Under the pieces are notes generated by a model that worked only from the letters and a program-made list of their open reading frames with translations, had not been told where the DNA came from and did no database searches. This document shows positions 16,942-26,885 of a stretch of 64,000 bases of DNA, one piece after another. The stretch is from Canibacter zhoujuaniae (GTDB lineage Bacteria > Actinomycetota > Actinomycetes > Actinomycetales > Microbacteriaceae). The stretch covers positions 248,001 through 312,000 of the forward strand of contig NZ_JAAIKA010000001.1 in NCBI RefSeq assembly GCF_011752015.1, in the 5' to 3' direction. The position numbers were made by a program, and so were the translations under genes. The stretch's first letter is position 1; every line of letters begins with the position of its first letter.

Positions 16942-18360
16942 ATGACAGACGTATTAATTGATCGTCCCGAACTGCAAGAGCTAGGTAAGTACGAGTTTGG
17001 GTGGCACGACTCTGACGCAGCCGGGGCAAGCGCCAAGCGCGGCCTGAGCGAAGATGTTGTGCGCGATATTTCTCGTTTAAAGGGTGAACCTGAATGGATG
17101 CTTCAGCGTCGCCTCAAAGCACTGCAGCTGTTTGATCGCAAACCAATGCCGCAGTGGGGCGCAGATCTTTCAGAGATTGATTTTGACAACATCAAATACT
17201 TTGTGCGCTCGACAGAAGAGCAGGCGCAAACCTGGGAAGATCTGCCAGAAGATATTAAAAACACCTACGAGCGCCTCGGCATCCCAGAGGCTGAGCGTCA
17301 GCGTCTGGTTGCCGGTGTTGCAGCACAGTATGAGTCAGAGGTTGTCTACCATCAGATTCGTGAAGATCTCGAACAGCAGGGGGTTATCTTCCTCGACACT
17401 GACACCGCGCTAAAAGAACACCCAGAAATTTTCGAAGAGTATTTCGGCACCGTTATTCCTGCCGGAGACAACAAATTCGCTGCCCTAAATACCGCAGTGT
17501 GGTCTGGTGGATCCTTTGTTTATGTTCCGAAGGGCGTGCACGTTGAGATTCCGCTGCAGGCATACTTCCGCATTAATACTGAGAACATGGGGCAGTTTGA
17601 GCGCACCCTGATTATTGCCGATGAGGGTAGCTACGTGCACTACATCGAAGGCTGCACCGCACCAATCTATAAGACCGACTCACTGCACTCTGCTGTTGTT
17701 GAGATTATTGTGAAGAAAAACGCCCGTGTGCGTTACACCACAATTCAGAACTGGTCTACCAATGTGTACAACCTCGTCACGAAGCGTGCAATCGCTGAAG
17801 AGGGCGCAACTATGGAATGGGTTGACGGCAATATCGGCTCAAAAGTGACGATGAAGTATCCGTCAATCTTCTTAACCGGTGCGCACGCCAAGGGTGAGAC
17901 TCTCTCAGTCGCCTTTGCAGGCCCCGGTCAGCACCAGGATGCTGGCGCAAAGATGATTCACTTAGCGCCGCACACGCAGTCATCAATCGTGTCAAAGTCG
18001 ATTGCGCGTGGCGGTGGCCGGGCCGGCTATCGCGGTGAGGTCAAGATCGCTGAAAATGCGCACCATTCAGCAAACTCCGTTATCTGTGATGCGCTGCTGG
18101 TAGACCGTATTTCACGCTCAGACACCTATCCCGCAATCGATATTCGGGTTGATGACGTGCAGCTCGGCCATGAGGCAACCGTCACCAAGGTGAGCGAAGC
18201 GCAGCTGTTCTACCTGATGAGCCGGGGTCTTACCGAAACTGAAGCAATGTCGATGATTGTGCGCGGCTTTATTGAGCCGATCGCACGCGAACTGCCAATG
18301 GAGTACGCACTCGAGCTGAATAAACTTATCGAAATGAATATGGAAGGATCGGTCGGCTAA
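16942..18360 (+). CDS. sufB: Fe-S cluster assembly scaffold subunit SufB
   Basis: SufB is the scaffold subunit of the SufBCD complex on which iron-sulfur clusters are built. The 472-residue protein aligns over its whole length with the family: the [13 protein letters not shown] start region, the beta-helix core ([17 protein letters not shown]), and the C-terminal block [25 protein letters not shown] lies just before the ATG. It is the first gene of a tight operon with sufD, a Rieske ferredoxin, sufC and DUF59. The ArsR-type sufR gene that often precedes sufB in actinobacteria is not present; an iron box is found there instead. Confidence 0.97.
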   Translation: MTDVLIDRPELQELGKYEFGWHDSDAAGASAKRGLSEDVVRDISRLKGEPEWMLQRRLKALQLFDRKPMPQWGADLSEIDFDNIKYFVRSTEEQAQTWEDLPEDIKNTYERLGIPEAERQRLVAGVAAQYESEVVYHQIREDLEQQGVIFLDTDTALKEHPEIFEEYFGTVIPAGDNKFAALNTAVWSGGSFVYVPKGVHVEIPLQAYFRINTENMGQFERTLIIADEGSYVHYIEGCTAPIYKTDSLHSAVVEIIVKKNARVRYTTIQNWSTNVYNLVTKRAIAEEGATMEWVDGNIGSKVTMKYPSIFLTGAHAKGETLSVAFAGPGQHQDAGAKMIHLAPHTQSSIVSKSIARGGGRAGYRGEVKIAENAHHSANSVICDALLVDRISRSDTYPAIDIRVDDVQLGHEATVTKVSEAQLFYLMSRGLTETEAMSMIVRGFIEPIARELPMEYALELNKLIEMNMEGSVG

Positions 18361-18363
18361 GTA

Positions 18364-19527
18364 ATGGGTATTAACCACAACGACGAAAAGTTCGTACCAA
18401 TCCAAACTCGCTCAGAGCGCCCCAGCTCAACCGACCTCGCTGATTTCCCGGAGGTTACCGGTCGTGAGGCTGAGTGGCGCTACACTCCCGTGAAAGAGCT
18501 CGACGCAATCTTGAACGGTGAGCTGGCAGCAGCTAAACCAACCGTAGACGCCGGAGAAACAGCCGGAATTGACGCTAAATTCGTAAGCCGCGACGATGCT
18601 CGCATCGCTTCGGTCTACAAACCAGAAGACCGTGCGGCAGTGCGCGCGCACAACGCTTTCGAAGAAGCACTCGTCATCGAGATCAGCGGCGAAGAAGAAA
18701 AACAGGGTGTTGTGCGGCTGTCTGATTACGGCACCGCAGCAAGCGGCGGCCATATTTTTATTGATGTGAAACCGCACGCACAGGCTGTGCTCACTCTCGT
18801 TTACAGCGGCAGCGCGAAACTCACCGAAACAGTTGAAGTGAAAGTGGGAGACGGCGCAAAACTCAACCTCATCACGATTGGTGAGTGGGATGAAGATGCG
18901 ATTCATGTTTCAGCCCACCATGCTGAGGTTGGCCGTGATGCTTTCTTAAAGCACGTTGTTATCAACCTGAGTGGCAAGATCGTGCGCATCAACCCGTCGG
19001 CACACCTTGTGCACAAGGGCGCAGACGTCGAGCTGCACGGCCTCTACTTTGCCGATCCCGGCCAGCACCTCGAACACCAGGTTTGGGTGAACCACCAGGC
19101 GCCCAACTGTCGCTCACGCGTCAGCTATAAGGGTGCGCTGCAGGGGCGCGGATCGCACACAGTGTGGATCGGTGACGTGCTTATCGGCCCTGAAGCTGTT
19201 GGCACCGACTCATATGAAGAAAACCGGAACTTGGTGCTCGGAAGCGGCCCAATCGCCGACTCTGTTCCAAATCTTGAAATTGAGTGCGGCGATATTGAAG
19301 GTGCCGGTCACGCATCAGCAACCGGCCGTTTCGATGAGGAGCATCTGTTTTATCTGATGGCGCGTGGCATCGACGAACTAACAGCTCGTCGCCTGGTTGT
19401 GCACGGCTTCCTGAACGAGGTTGTGCAACAGATCGACAACGCTGAAATCGCTGCGCAAGTTGCTGAGCGACTCGACGCTGAACTTGCGCGTTCAGACGCT
19501 GCGATCGCTGCGAGCATGGAGCGCTAA
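18364..19527 (+). CDS. sufD: Fe-S cluster assembly protein SufD
   Basis: SufD pairs with SufB in the SufBC2D complex and supports iron acquisition. The 387-residue protein has the C-terminal beta-helix core shared with SufB, including the block EEHLFYLMARGIDELTARRLVVHGF, which parallels the SufB end. The N-terminal region (about 1-150) is poorly conserved, as usual. The gene begins 3 bases after the sufB stop. Neighbouring genes leave no doubt about the assignment. Confidence 0.96.
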   Translation: MGINHNDEKFVPIQTRSERPSSTDLADFPEVTGREAEWRYTPVKELDAILNGELAAAKPTVDAGETAGIDAKFVSRDDARIASVYKPEDRAAVRAHNAFEEALVIEISGEEEKQGVVRLSDYGTAASGGHIFIDVKPHAQAVLTLVYSGSAKLTETVEVKVGDGAKLNLITIGEWDEDAIHVSAHHAEVGRDAFLKHVVINLSGKIVRINPSAHLVHKGADVELHGLYFADPGQHLEHQVWVNHQAPNCRSRVSYKGALQGRGSHTVWIGDVLIGPEAVGTDSYEENRNLVLGSGPIADSVPNLEIECGDIEGAGHASATGRFDEEHLFYLMARGIDELTARRLVVHGFLNEVVQQIDNAEIAAQVAERLDAELARSDAAIAASMER

Positions 19528-19529
19528 GC

Positions 19530-19865
19530 ATGAGCTTTGAAGCAGTGTGCGCAGCCGATGAGGTGCAGGTGAACACGCCCAAAAAAGTTGAGCTTTCCGG
19601 CCAGCACATCGCAGTTGTGCGCGACAGCGACGGCAACGTCTTCGCTATTGGTGACAGATGCACCCACGGTGATATCTCATTGAGCGAAGGTTTCGTAGAG
19701 GACGACACTCTCGAATGCTGGGCGCACGGCTCACAGTTTTCGTTGCGCACCGGCTGGCCGCAAAACCTGCCGGCCTATGAGCCGGTCCCGGTCTTTGATG
19801 TGAAGATCGAAAACAACCAAATTCTTATTGATCCAACTCCGATTTACAGGGAGAAAAACGACTAA
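19530..19865 (+). CDS. Rieske [2Fe-2S] ferredoxin in the suf operon
   Basis: This 111-residue protein is a small Rieske ferredoxin of the NirD/BphF type. The ligand motifs are CTHGD near residues 43-47 and CWAHGSQF near 62-69, i.e. C-x-H with a downstream C-x2-H. It lies between sufD (2 bases upstream) and sufC (overlapping by one base), an order found in actinobacterial suf operons. It may supply electrons to cluster assembly or be a client protein; its exact role is not established. Confidence 0.92.
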   Translation: MSFEAVCAADEVQVNTPKKVELSGQHIAVVRDSDGNVFAIGDRCTHGDISLSEGFVEDDTLECWAHGSQFSLRTGWPQNLPAYEPVPVFDVKIENNQILIDPTPIYREKND

Positions 19866-20623
19866 TGGCAACTCTTGAAATTAAAGACCTGCATGTTTCA
19901 ATCGAAACTGACAACGGTGCGAAAGAAATTCTTAAGGGTGTGAATCTCACAATTAACTCGGGTGAGATCCACGCAATCATGGGGCCAAACGGCTCAGGCA
20001 AATCAACCCTTGCCTCCACCATCGCAGGTCACCCAGACTATGAGGTGACCAGCGGCTCAATCACCCTCGACGGTGAAGACGTGCTTGAAATGGAGGTTGA
20101 CGAGCGCGCTAAAGCCGGTCTCTTCCTCGCAATGCAGTATCCGGTAGAAATTCCGGGCGTCACCATGTCAAACTTCCTGCGCACCGCGAAAACCGCTATC
20201 GACGGTAACGCACCGGCGATCCGCGACTGGATGAAAGACGTGAAGGGTGCGATGGAAAACCTGCGCATGGGTGGTGAATTCCTCGAGCGCAACGTGAACG
20301 AAGGATTCTCAGGCGGTGAAAAGAAGCGCGCTGAGATTCTGCAGCTCGAACTGCTAAAGCCAAAGTTTGCGCTGCTCGACGAAACCGACTCCGGCCTTGA
20401 CGTTGATGCGCTGCGCATCGTGTCAGAGGGTGTGAACCGCGCGCACGAGAGCAACGACCTTGGCGTGCTGTTGATCACCCACTACACTCGCATCCTGCGC
20501 TACATTAAACCCGACTACGTGCACGTTTTTGTTGACGGCAAGATGGTAGAGCAGGGCGGCCCAGAGCTTGCAGAGCAGCTTGAAGAAGAGGGCTACGATC
20601 GCTACCTTAAGGCTGCTGCATAA
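19865..20623 (+). CDS. sufC: Fe-S cluster assembly ATPase SufC
   Basis: SufC is the ABC-type ATPase that drives conformational change in SufBCD. Walker A GPNGSGKST is at residues 39-47, the signature is FSGGEKKRAEIL, a SufC-specific form, and Walker B is FALLDETDSGLDVDAL, again typical of SufC rather than transporters. The length of 252 residues is normal. It overlaps the upstream Rieske gene by one base. A 12-bp hairpin without a U-tract follows. Confidence 0.97.
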   Translation: MATLEIKDLHVSIETDNGAKEILKGVNLTINSGEIHAIMGPNGSGKSTLASTIAGHPDYEVTSGSITLDGEDVLEMEVDERAKAGLFLAMQYPVEIPGVTMSNFLRTAKTAIDGNAPAIRDWMKDVKGAMENLRMGGEFLERNVNEGFSGGEKKRAEILQLELLKPKFALLDETDSGLDVDALRIVSEGVNRAHESNDLGVLLITHYTRILRYIKPDYVHVFVDGKMVEQGGPELAEQLEEEGYDRYLKAAA

Positions 20624-20648
20624 CCTGATTAAAGAAGCAGTGCTTCAC

Positions 20649-20688
20649 AACTCGCTGGAGTCAGAGTAAAATCAGTCTCCAGCGAGTT
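20649..20688 (+). repeat. 12-bp inverted repeat between sufC and the DUF59 gene
   Basis: AACTCGCTGGAG (20649-20660) and CTCCAGCGAGTT (20677-20688) are perfectly complementary with a 16-base loop. No run of T follows, so it is not a standard intrinsic terminator. It may stabilise the upstream mRNA or reduce expression of the downstream gene. Confidence 0.6.
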
Positions 20689-20710
20689 CATTAAACAGAA
20701 AGGCATTTTT

Positions 20711-21052
20711 TTGACTCAGCCGCAGTTTGCCAATATGGATCCTGCCTTTAAAGAGCAGGCGCTTGAAGCGCTGAAAAATGTTTCTGACCCAGAACTCGGG
20801 GTAAACATCGTCGACCTCGGTCTCATTTACGACCTCGCCTACGATGAAGCAAATGACGCGCTTGTTGTGTCAATGACGCTGACGAGCGCCGGCTGCCCGC
20901 TCACTGACGTTATCGAAAACGATATTGCTGAAGCACTCGACGGCCTTGTTGCCGCATTCCGCATCAACTGGGTGTGGATGCCGCCGTGGACTCCGCAGCG
21001 CATCACCGATGACGGCCGCGACATGATGCGCGCCCTAGGTTTTTCAATCTAG
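20711..21052 (+). CDS. DUF59/MIP18 metal-sulfur cluster biosynthesis protein (SufT-like)
   Basis: This 113-residue protein is a DUF59 (MIP18/PaaD-like) member involved in iron-sulfur cluster maturation. It shows the characteristic DPELGVNIVDLGLIYD at about residues 25-40 and the conserved cysteine in TSAGCPLTD near 62. The start is a TTG with GAAAGG 6-8 bases upstream; an ATG eight codons later would be a poorer choice. Actinobacterial suf operons commonly end with this gene. sufS and sufU, often found between sufC and this gene, are absent. Confidence 0.9.
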   Translation: MTQPQFANMDPAFKEQALEALKNVSDPELGVNIVDLGLIYDLAYDEANDALVVSMTLTSAGCPLTDVIENDIAEALDGLVAAFRINWVWMPPWTPQRITDDGRDMMRALGFSI

Positions 21053-22650
21053 TGATTTCAGTAGAGAGTCTGGCGATTGATGTTGGCGCCAGACGGTTAA
21101 TGAGCGACGTCTCGTTCACGGTCAACCCCGGTGACAAAATCGGCTTGGTTGGCCGAAACGGTGCGGGCAAAACCACCCTCACTAAAGTTCTCGCCGGTGA
21201 CAAACAGGCGAGCGAGGGGCGGGTGAGTGTGCGCGGCAAGCTCGGGTTTTTGCCGCAGGATCCGCGATCCGCAGACCCCGAACAGATAGCACGCAACCGC
21301 ATTTTAGACGCGCGCGGTTTGGGCACACTGCACGAACAGCTCGCGGTAGCCACAGAGCAAATGTCGAGCAGCGATACGACGGTTGCCGAACGCGCGATGA
21401 AACGCTTCGGTCGGCTGCAGGATCAGCTGCACACACTCGGCGGTTATGCGGCAGAGAGCGAAGCGGCGACGATCGCCCACAATCTCGGGCTGCCTGATCG
21501 TGTGCTCGAACAACCACTGGGCGAGCTGTCGGGTGGGCAGCGGCGACGCATCGAATTAGCGCGGATCCTTTTTTCCGACGCCGACACGATGATCCTTGAC
21601 GAGCCCACAAACCACCTCGACGCCGACTCTATTGCCTGGCTCAGGCAGTTTCTGCGCAGCTATAAAGGCGGGGTCATAATCATCAGCCACGACGTAGAGC
21701 TGGTAGACGAAACCGTAAACCGTGTCTTCTATCTTGACGCTAACCGGCAGGTTATCGACATCTACAACATGGGGTGGAAGCACTATCTGCGCCAGCGTGC
21801 CGCCGACGAGGAGCGACGCCGTAAAGAGCGGGCCAATGTTGAAAAGAAAGCCAGCGCGCTAAAAGAACAGGCTGCTCGCTTTGGGGCGAAAGCCTCAAAA
21901 GCTGCCGCAGCACACCAGATGGTCGCCAGAGCCGAGAAAATGCTCTCCGGGCTTGAGGCTGTGCGGCAGGTTGACCAAGTGGCAAAACTGCGTTTCCCCG
22001 ATCCGCAACCCTGCGGGAAAACACCGCTCATGGCTGAGAGCATCTCAAAGTCTTACGGTTCGCTGGAGATTTTTGCCGGCGTTGATCTGGCTATCGATAA
22101 GGGCAGCAAAGTTGTTGTGCTCGGCTTTAACGGCGCGGGTAAAACCACACTGCTGCGCATCCTCGCCGGTGTTGATAAGCCAGACACCGGCAAACTGATA
22201 GCAGGGCACGGTTTAAAGGTTGGATACTATGCGCAAGAGCATGAAACACTCGATGTTAAGCGCTCTGTGCTTGAAAACATGGTGTCTGCCTCGCCGCATT
22301 TAACCGAAACAGAGGCGCGCAAAGTGCTCGGCTCGTTCCTCTTCACCGGCGATGACGTGCATAAGCCGGCTGGGGTGCTCTCAGGCGGTGAAAAAACTAG
22401 GCTTGCGCTTGCAACGCTGGTTGTTTCCAGTGCAAACGTGTTGCTGCTGGATGAGCCAACAAACAACCTGGATCCGGCCAGCCGCGAAGAGATCCTAAAC
22501 GCGCTTGCGACATTCACCGGGGCAGTGGTGCTGGTCTCGCACGATCCGGGCGCGGTTGCAGCCCTCAACCCAGAGCGGGTGCTGATTATGCCCGAAGCTA
22601 CCGAAGACATCTGGTCTGCAGACTATCTCGATCTGATCGAGCTTGCTTAA
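21052..22650 (+). CDS. ABC-F family ATPase, translation-factor type
   Basis: This 532-residue protein has two ABC ATPase domains and no membrane segments, the ABC-F layout. Domain 1 has GRNGAGKTT near 34-42 and LSGGQRRRIEL; domain 2 has GFNGAGKTT near 360 and LSGGEKTRLAL, each followed by DEPTNHLD or DEPTNNLD. A charged linker rich in Lys and Arg (about 245-300) lies between them. Members bind the ribosome, and some give antibiotic protection; which applies here is unknown. The GTG start overlaps the stop of the DUF59 gene. The end overlaps the convergent SURF1 gene. Confidence 0.93.
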   Translation: MISVESLAIDVGARRLMSDVSFTVNPGDKIGLVGRNGAGKTTLTKVLAGDKQASEGRVSVRGKLGFLPQDPRSADPEQIARNRILDARGLGTLHEQLAVATEQMSSSDTTVAERAMKRFGRLQDQLHTLGGYAAESEAATIAHNLGLPDRVLEQPLGELSGGQRRRIELARILFSDADTMILDEPTNHLDADSIAWLRQFLRSYKGGVIIISHDVELVDETVNRVFYLDANRQVIDIYNMGWKHYLRQRAADEERRRKERANVEKKASALKEQAARFGAKASKAAAAHQMVARAEKMLSGLEAVRQVDQVAKLRFPDPQPCGKTPLMAESISKSYGSLEIFAGVDLAIDKGSKVVVLGFNGAGKTTLLRILAGVDKPDTGKLIAGHGLKVGYYAQEHETLDVKRSVLENMVSASPHLTETEARKVLGSFLFTGDDVHKPAGVLSGGEKTRLALATLVVSSANVLLLDEPTNNLDPASREEILNALATFTGAVVLVSHDPGAVAALNPERVLIMPEATEDIWSADYLDLIELA

Positions 22651-23549
22651 CCGTCTAACAGTTCGTCTTCGATATCGGCGTCGCTCTTACCGCGTTTTGC
22701 CTCACGGGCACGCTGTTTGGCCTGCGCTTTTTCTTCCATCTGTTTAACCCTTGCGGATCCGCGGTTAAAGTTTTTAAACTCCTGCCGTGCCGCGTACCAC
22801 ACCCCGGATCCCGCGATCGCAATGAAAACTATCCACTGCAGTGCGTAAGACAGATGCGGCCCCTCATCTAGCGCGGGTTTGTCGGGCAGTGCGCCGTGCT
22901 CTACAGTCGGTTGAGCAGCAATAAACATGCCATACGCAGCGGTTATCAGTTGTTGCTCACTAATGGCAGGGCCCTTGCGGTTTGCCACCTCTAACATGTC
23001 AGAGACGTTGAGCGTGCCAACAGTTTCAGTGGTTGAAACCCGGTCTTTAATTTGCGGTTCACTCGCGCGCAGTCGAATTGTTAAATCGTGCGTTTTACCC
23101 GTTGGGGGAGTAGGCAGCGCGGCAAAATCGGCTGCGGTGTCACCGTCTAATGAATAGTCGACCCAACCGAGATCGACAAAAATAACTGTGCCGTCGGTCG
23201 CTTGAAAAGCGCGCACCACGTCAGAGCCAGAGCCGCCAGCGCCGGGGCGATTGCGTGCGAGCAGCGGCTCGCCAACAAATTCACCGGTCACAGTAACCGG
23301 CAACCACTTCATGTCATCGGTGTCGAAGCTGTCACCGGGGCGCAAAACCTCTGACAGGTTTTTTGCGGGTGCGTCATAGTTATTGACGATTCTGGCTATT
23401 TCAGCGCGCGCCTCTTCGCGACGGTTGAACTGCCAGTCACTGAGCAGCACACAGGCAACCGCGAAAATAACCAGCATCGCGTAATAGCCGATCCACCGTG
23501 GTGAATACAGAAAACGCCACCCGACATACTTATTTTGTTCGCGATTCAC
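22647..23549 (-). CDS. SURF1-family cytochrome oxidase biogenesis protein
   Basis: SURF1 proteins assist insertion of heme A into subunit I of cytochrome c oxidase. The 300-residue protein has the expected two terminal membrane helices (about 18-39 and 232-250) flanking an extracytoplasmic domain. Conserved elements include CVLLSDWQFNRREE after the first helix and NRPGAGGSG in the domain. A charged tail (KAQAKQRAREAKRGK) ends the protein. It overlaps the convergent ABC-F gene by 4 bases and is co-directional with two small upstream genes. Confidence 0.92.
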   Translation of the reverse strand: MNREQNKYVGWRFLYSPRWIGYYAMLVIFAVACVLLSDWQFNRREEARAEIARIVNNYDAPAKNLSEVLRPGDSFDTDDMKWLPVTVTGEFVGEPLLARNRPGAGGSGSDVVRAFQATDGTVIFVDLGWVDYSLDGDTAADFAALPTPPTGKTHDLTIRLRASEPQIKDRVSTTETVGTLNVSDMLEVANRKGPAISEQQLITAAYGMFIAAQPTVEHGALPDKPALDEGPHLSYALQWIVFIAIAGSGVWYAARQEFKNFNRGSARVKQMEEKAQAKQRAREAKRGKSDADIEDELLDG

Positions 23550-23767
23550 AGTTCTGTAATTTCCTCAATCTCGACTGGGAAATCTCTTGCCGCTAAAAAG
23601 TTAAACAGATACTCGCGGTGTTTAGGGCAGGCAAGCCATATTTTGGTTTTACCGTTGCTGTGAATTTTTGGATTGCGCCACAGGAGCTTTGCCGTTGCGT
23701 GCGCGAGGCAGTTCGTGCGCGAACAGGTGTAGCGCGGCAGACTCTCATCAAACAGATTGCGGATCAC
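23546..23767 (-). CDS. Small conserved protein with paired cysteines, function unknown
   Basis: The 73-residue product contains C14 and C20 in a TCSRTNCLAHAT segment and a later CPKHRE (about residues 48-53), suggesting a small zinc-binding fold. Small proteins of this kind are typical neighbours of DUF3099 and SURF1 genes in actinobacteria. It starts 5 bases after the DUF3099 stop and overlaps the SURF1 start by 4 bases, so it is part of that operon. No function is claimed. Confidence 0.8.
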   Translation of the reverse strand: MIRNLFDESLPRYTCSRTNCLAHATAKLLWRNPKIHSNGKTKIWLACPKHREYLFNFLAARDFPVEIEEITEL

Positions 23768-23772
23768 AGCGC

Positions 23773-24936
<1,164 letters not shown>

Positions 24937-24954
24937 CTATTAGTAGCTGTGCGG

Positions 24955-25596
24955 TTAGCCGAGGCGATCAAGCAGCGGAATAATGTGTGCGAGAGTGTCG
25001 TCGAAACAGTAGTCGGCGACCTCGCGCACAGCTGGTTTTGCTTGATAGCCGACGCTAATTGCCGCGATCCGCATCATTTCAATATCGTTGGCGCCGTCAC
25101 CAACCGCAATGGTGTGAGACAGGGGAGTGCCAAACTCTGCCGCCCATTTTTTCAGGTAGTCAGCCTTAGTTGCTGCGGTCACAATCTCCCCGCTGACAGT
25201 GCCGGTGAGTTTGCCGTCTGCAACCGTCAGCCGATTCGCATGCCAGACGTCGACCTTTTGCGCTGGCATAACGAGATCAAGCACCTCTAGAAACCCGCCA
25301 GAGACAACAGCAATATGCCCGTTACGCGCGTGCACTGCTTCGACAAGCTCGGTAAAACCGGGGTTGAAATTAAGCTGTTTTGCGGTCTGCTCGAAAACAC
25401 TTTCTGGCACACCTTTAAGGGTTGCGACACGCGCTTTCAGGCTTTCAGCAAAATCGTACTCACCGCGCATTGCGGCATCGGTGATAGTTTTTACTTCCTC
25501 ATAAGATCCCGCGGTCTTGGCGATAATCTCAATCACCTCTTCGCGGATCGAGGTTGAATCACAGTCGAGCACTACCAGTGGCGCGTTTTTGTTCAT
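24955..25596 (-). CDS. serB: Phosphoserine phosphatase
   Basis: SerB removes phosphate from phosphoserine in the last step of serine synthesis. It is a HAD-superfamily protein with the nucleophile motif LDCDSTSIREE (DxDST), the substrate-binding GGF in VVSGGFLEVLD, and the metal motif VGDGANDIEMM. I place the start at the ATG at 25596, which leaves 213 residues and has TACAAT 7 bases upstream, suggesting leaderless translation. In-frame ATGs at 25605 and 25638 are possible alternatives. There is no N-terminal ACT domain. Confidence 0.9.
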   Translation of the reverse strand: MNKNAPLVVLDCDSTSIREEVIEIIAKTAGSYEEVKTITDAAMRGEYDFAESLKARVATLKGVPESVFEQTAKQLNFNPGFTELVEAVHARNGHIAVVSGGFLEVLDLVMPAQKVDVWHANRLTVADGKLTGTVSGEIVTAATKADYLKKWAAEFGTPLSHTIAVGDGANDIEMMRIAAISVGYQAKPAVREVADYCFDDTLAHIIPLLDRLG

Positions 25597-25603
25597 ATCT
25601 AAC

Positions 25604-25609
25604 ATTGTA
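25604..25609 (-). promoter_or_regulatory. -10 box TACAAT of serB, likely leaderless
   Basis: TACAAT ends 7 bases before the ATG at 25596. If this is the promoter, the in-frame upstream starts cannot be used. Confidence 0.45.
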
Positions 25610-25659
25610 TTTGCGTTCAACGCTAAGGCGTGCCGCACGGTTCTTTAAGAATGCCAGAG

Positions 25660-25665
25660 TAGGCT
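25660..25665 (+). promoter_or_regulatory. -10 box TAGGCT of the ABC ATPase gene, likely leaderless
   Basis: TAGGCT fits TANNNT and ends 7 bases before the ATG at 25673. No ribosome binding site is present in the gap. Confidence 0.5.
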
Positions 25666-25672
25666 AAATTGC

Positions 25673-26461
25673 ATGGTTAAAGTCATTAATTTTGACGACG
25701 TCCGTTACGTGCGCGGTGGCCGGGCGATTCTGAACGGTATTAATTGGACGGTAGACAGCTCACAGCGGTGGGTGATTCTCGGTCCAAACGGTGCGGGTAA
25801 ATCTACGATGCTGAAGATTGCCGGTGTGAGCGACTACCCAACCTCAGGCACAGTAGATGTGCTTGGGGAGCGCTTGGGGCGGGTAGATATTTTTGAGCTG
25901 CGCACAGCTATCGGTATCGTGACCCGCGCACACGAGCGACGCATTCCGCTAGACGAGACCGTTTTTAATGTTGTTTTGACTGCGGCCTACAGCGTGGCTG
26001 GCCGTTGGCATGAACAGTATGACGAGCTTGATGAAAAGCGGGCACACCGTGTGCTCGCTGAGTGGCACCTGACCGATCTCGCAGAGCGCACTTTCGGCAC
26101 CCTCAGTGACGGTGAGCGCAAACGTGTCATGCTCGCGCGCGCCGTAATGACCGATCCAGAGCTGCTGTTGCTCGATGAACCTGCCGCAAATATTGATCTG
26201 GGCGGGCGTGAGCAGCTGTTGCAGATGCTCTCCGGGTTTGCAAAGTCGCCCGACAGCCCAGCCATGATTATGGTGACGCATCACGTGGAAGAGATCCCGC
26301 CGGGCTTCACACACATGCTGCTCTTGGGTCGAGACGGCAAGCCCAAGGCGCAGGGAGCTATTTCTGAGGTGCTCACTTCAGAAAATCTGTCAGCCGCATT
26401 CGGGGTTGAGCTAAAAATTAGCAGCGAATCAGACCGTTATTTCGCTGTTGCTGCAGCATAA
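25673..26461 (+). CDS. Stand-alone ABC transporter ATP-binding protein
   Basis: A single ABC ATPase domain of 262 residues: Walker A GPNGAGKST near residues 39-47, Walker B LLLLDEPAANID near 163-174, and the H-loop THHVEE near 201. The signature is LSDGERKR, with Asp in place of the second Gly of LSGGQ, as in the ModF-like group of soluble ABC ATPases. No permease gene is adjacent, so its partner or role is unknown. It is divergent from serB and followed by the L31 gene. Confidence 0.88.
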   Translation: MVKVINFDDVRYVRGGRAILNGINWTVDSSQRWVILGPNGAGKSTMLKIAGVSDYPTSGTVDVLGERLGRVDIFELRTAIGIVTRAHERRIPLDETVFNVVLTAAYSVAGRWHEQYDELDEKRAHRVLAEWHLTDLAERTFGTLSDGERKRVMLARAVMTDPELLLLDEPAANIDLGGREQLLQMLSGFAKSPDSPAMIMVTHHVEEIPPGFTHMLLLGRDGKPKAQGAISEVLTSENLSAAFGVELKISSESDRYFAVAAA

Positions 26462-26488
26462 CTCGAATTTAAATGCTATATTAATCTA

Positions 26489-26517
26489 TTGGTGCGATTA
26501 GCTTCGCTATTTAGACT
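26489..26517 (+). promoter_or_regulatory. Promoter of rpmE2
   Basis: TTGGTG (26489-26494), a 17-base spacer and TAGACT (26512-26517). The predicted leader contains a small hairpin CGCGT-AAAC-ACGCG (26520-26533) and the ribosome binding site AGAAGGA before the ATG at 26560. Confidence 0.6.
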
Positions 26518-26559
26518 TTCGCGTAAACACGCGCAAACTCAAACTTTAGAAGGATCATC

Positions 26560-26808
26560 ATGAAGAAAGAAACTCACCCTAGCTACGAAGCAATCGTATT
26601 TCGCGATCTGGCTTCAGGTGAAACCTTTTTGACTCGCTCAACCCTCACCAGCGACAAGACCATTGAGCTCGACGGTGAAACCTACCCGGTTATCGACGTT
26701 GAAATCTCAAGCGCATCACACCCGTTCTACACCGGTAAGCAGCGCATTCTTGACTCTGCAGGTCGTGTTGAGAAGTTCAACCAGCGTTTTGCTGGCTTCG
26801 GGCAGTAA
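26560..26808 (+). CDS. rpmE2: 50S ribosomal protein L31 type B
   Basis: The 82-residue protein matches type B L31: it starts [15 protein letters not shown] and ends with the [12 protein letters not shown] and VEKFNQRF segments. It has no cysteines, so it is the zinc-independent paralogue. In several actinobacteria this form is induced under zinc limitation through Zur, but I see no Zur-type palindrome in the leader. It is transcribed alone, with its own promoter and a very strong terminator. Confidence 0.96.
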   Translation: MKKETHPSYEAIVFRDLASGETFLTRSTLTSDKTIELDGETYPVIDVEISSASHPFYTGKQRILDSAGRVEKFNQRFAGFGQ

Positions 26809-26844
26809 GTCTTTTTGCTGACAGCAGTTTATTGCTGCTGTTGC

Positions 26845-26885
26845 AGGTGCGGCGCTCAAAGAGTTTGAGCGCCGCACCTTTTTAT
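26845..26885 (+). terminator. Intrinsic terminator of rpmE2
   Basis: A 16-bp perfect stem, AGGTGCGGCGCTCAAA (26845-26860) with TTTGAGCGCCGCACCT (26864-26879), a GAG loop, then TTTTTATTT. A weaker hairpin ACAGCAG/CTGCTGT lies just before it (26821-26841). Confidence 0.9.

Noticed and set aside
26461-26559. Zur operator before the zinc-independent L31 gene
   Set aside because: The family is often Zur-controlled, but no convincing palindromic Zur site is visible in this leader.
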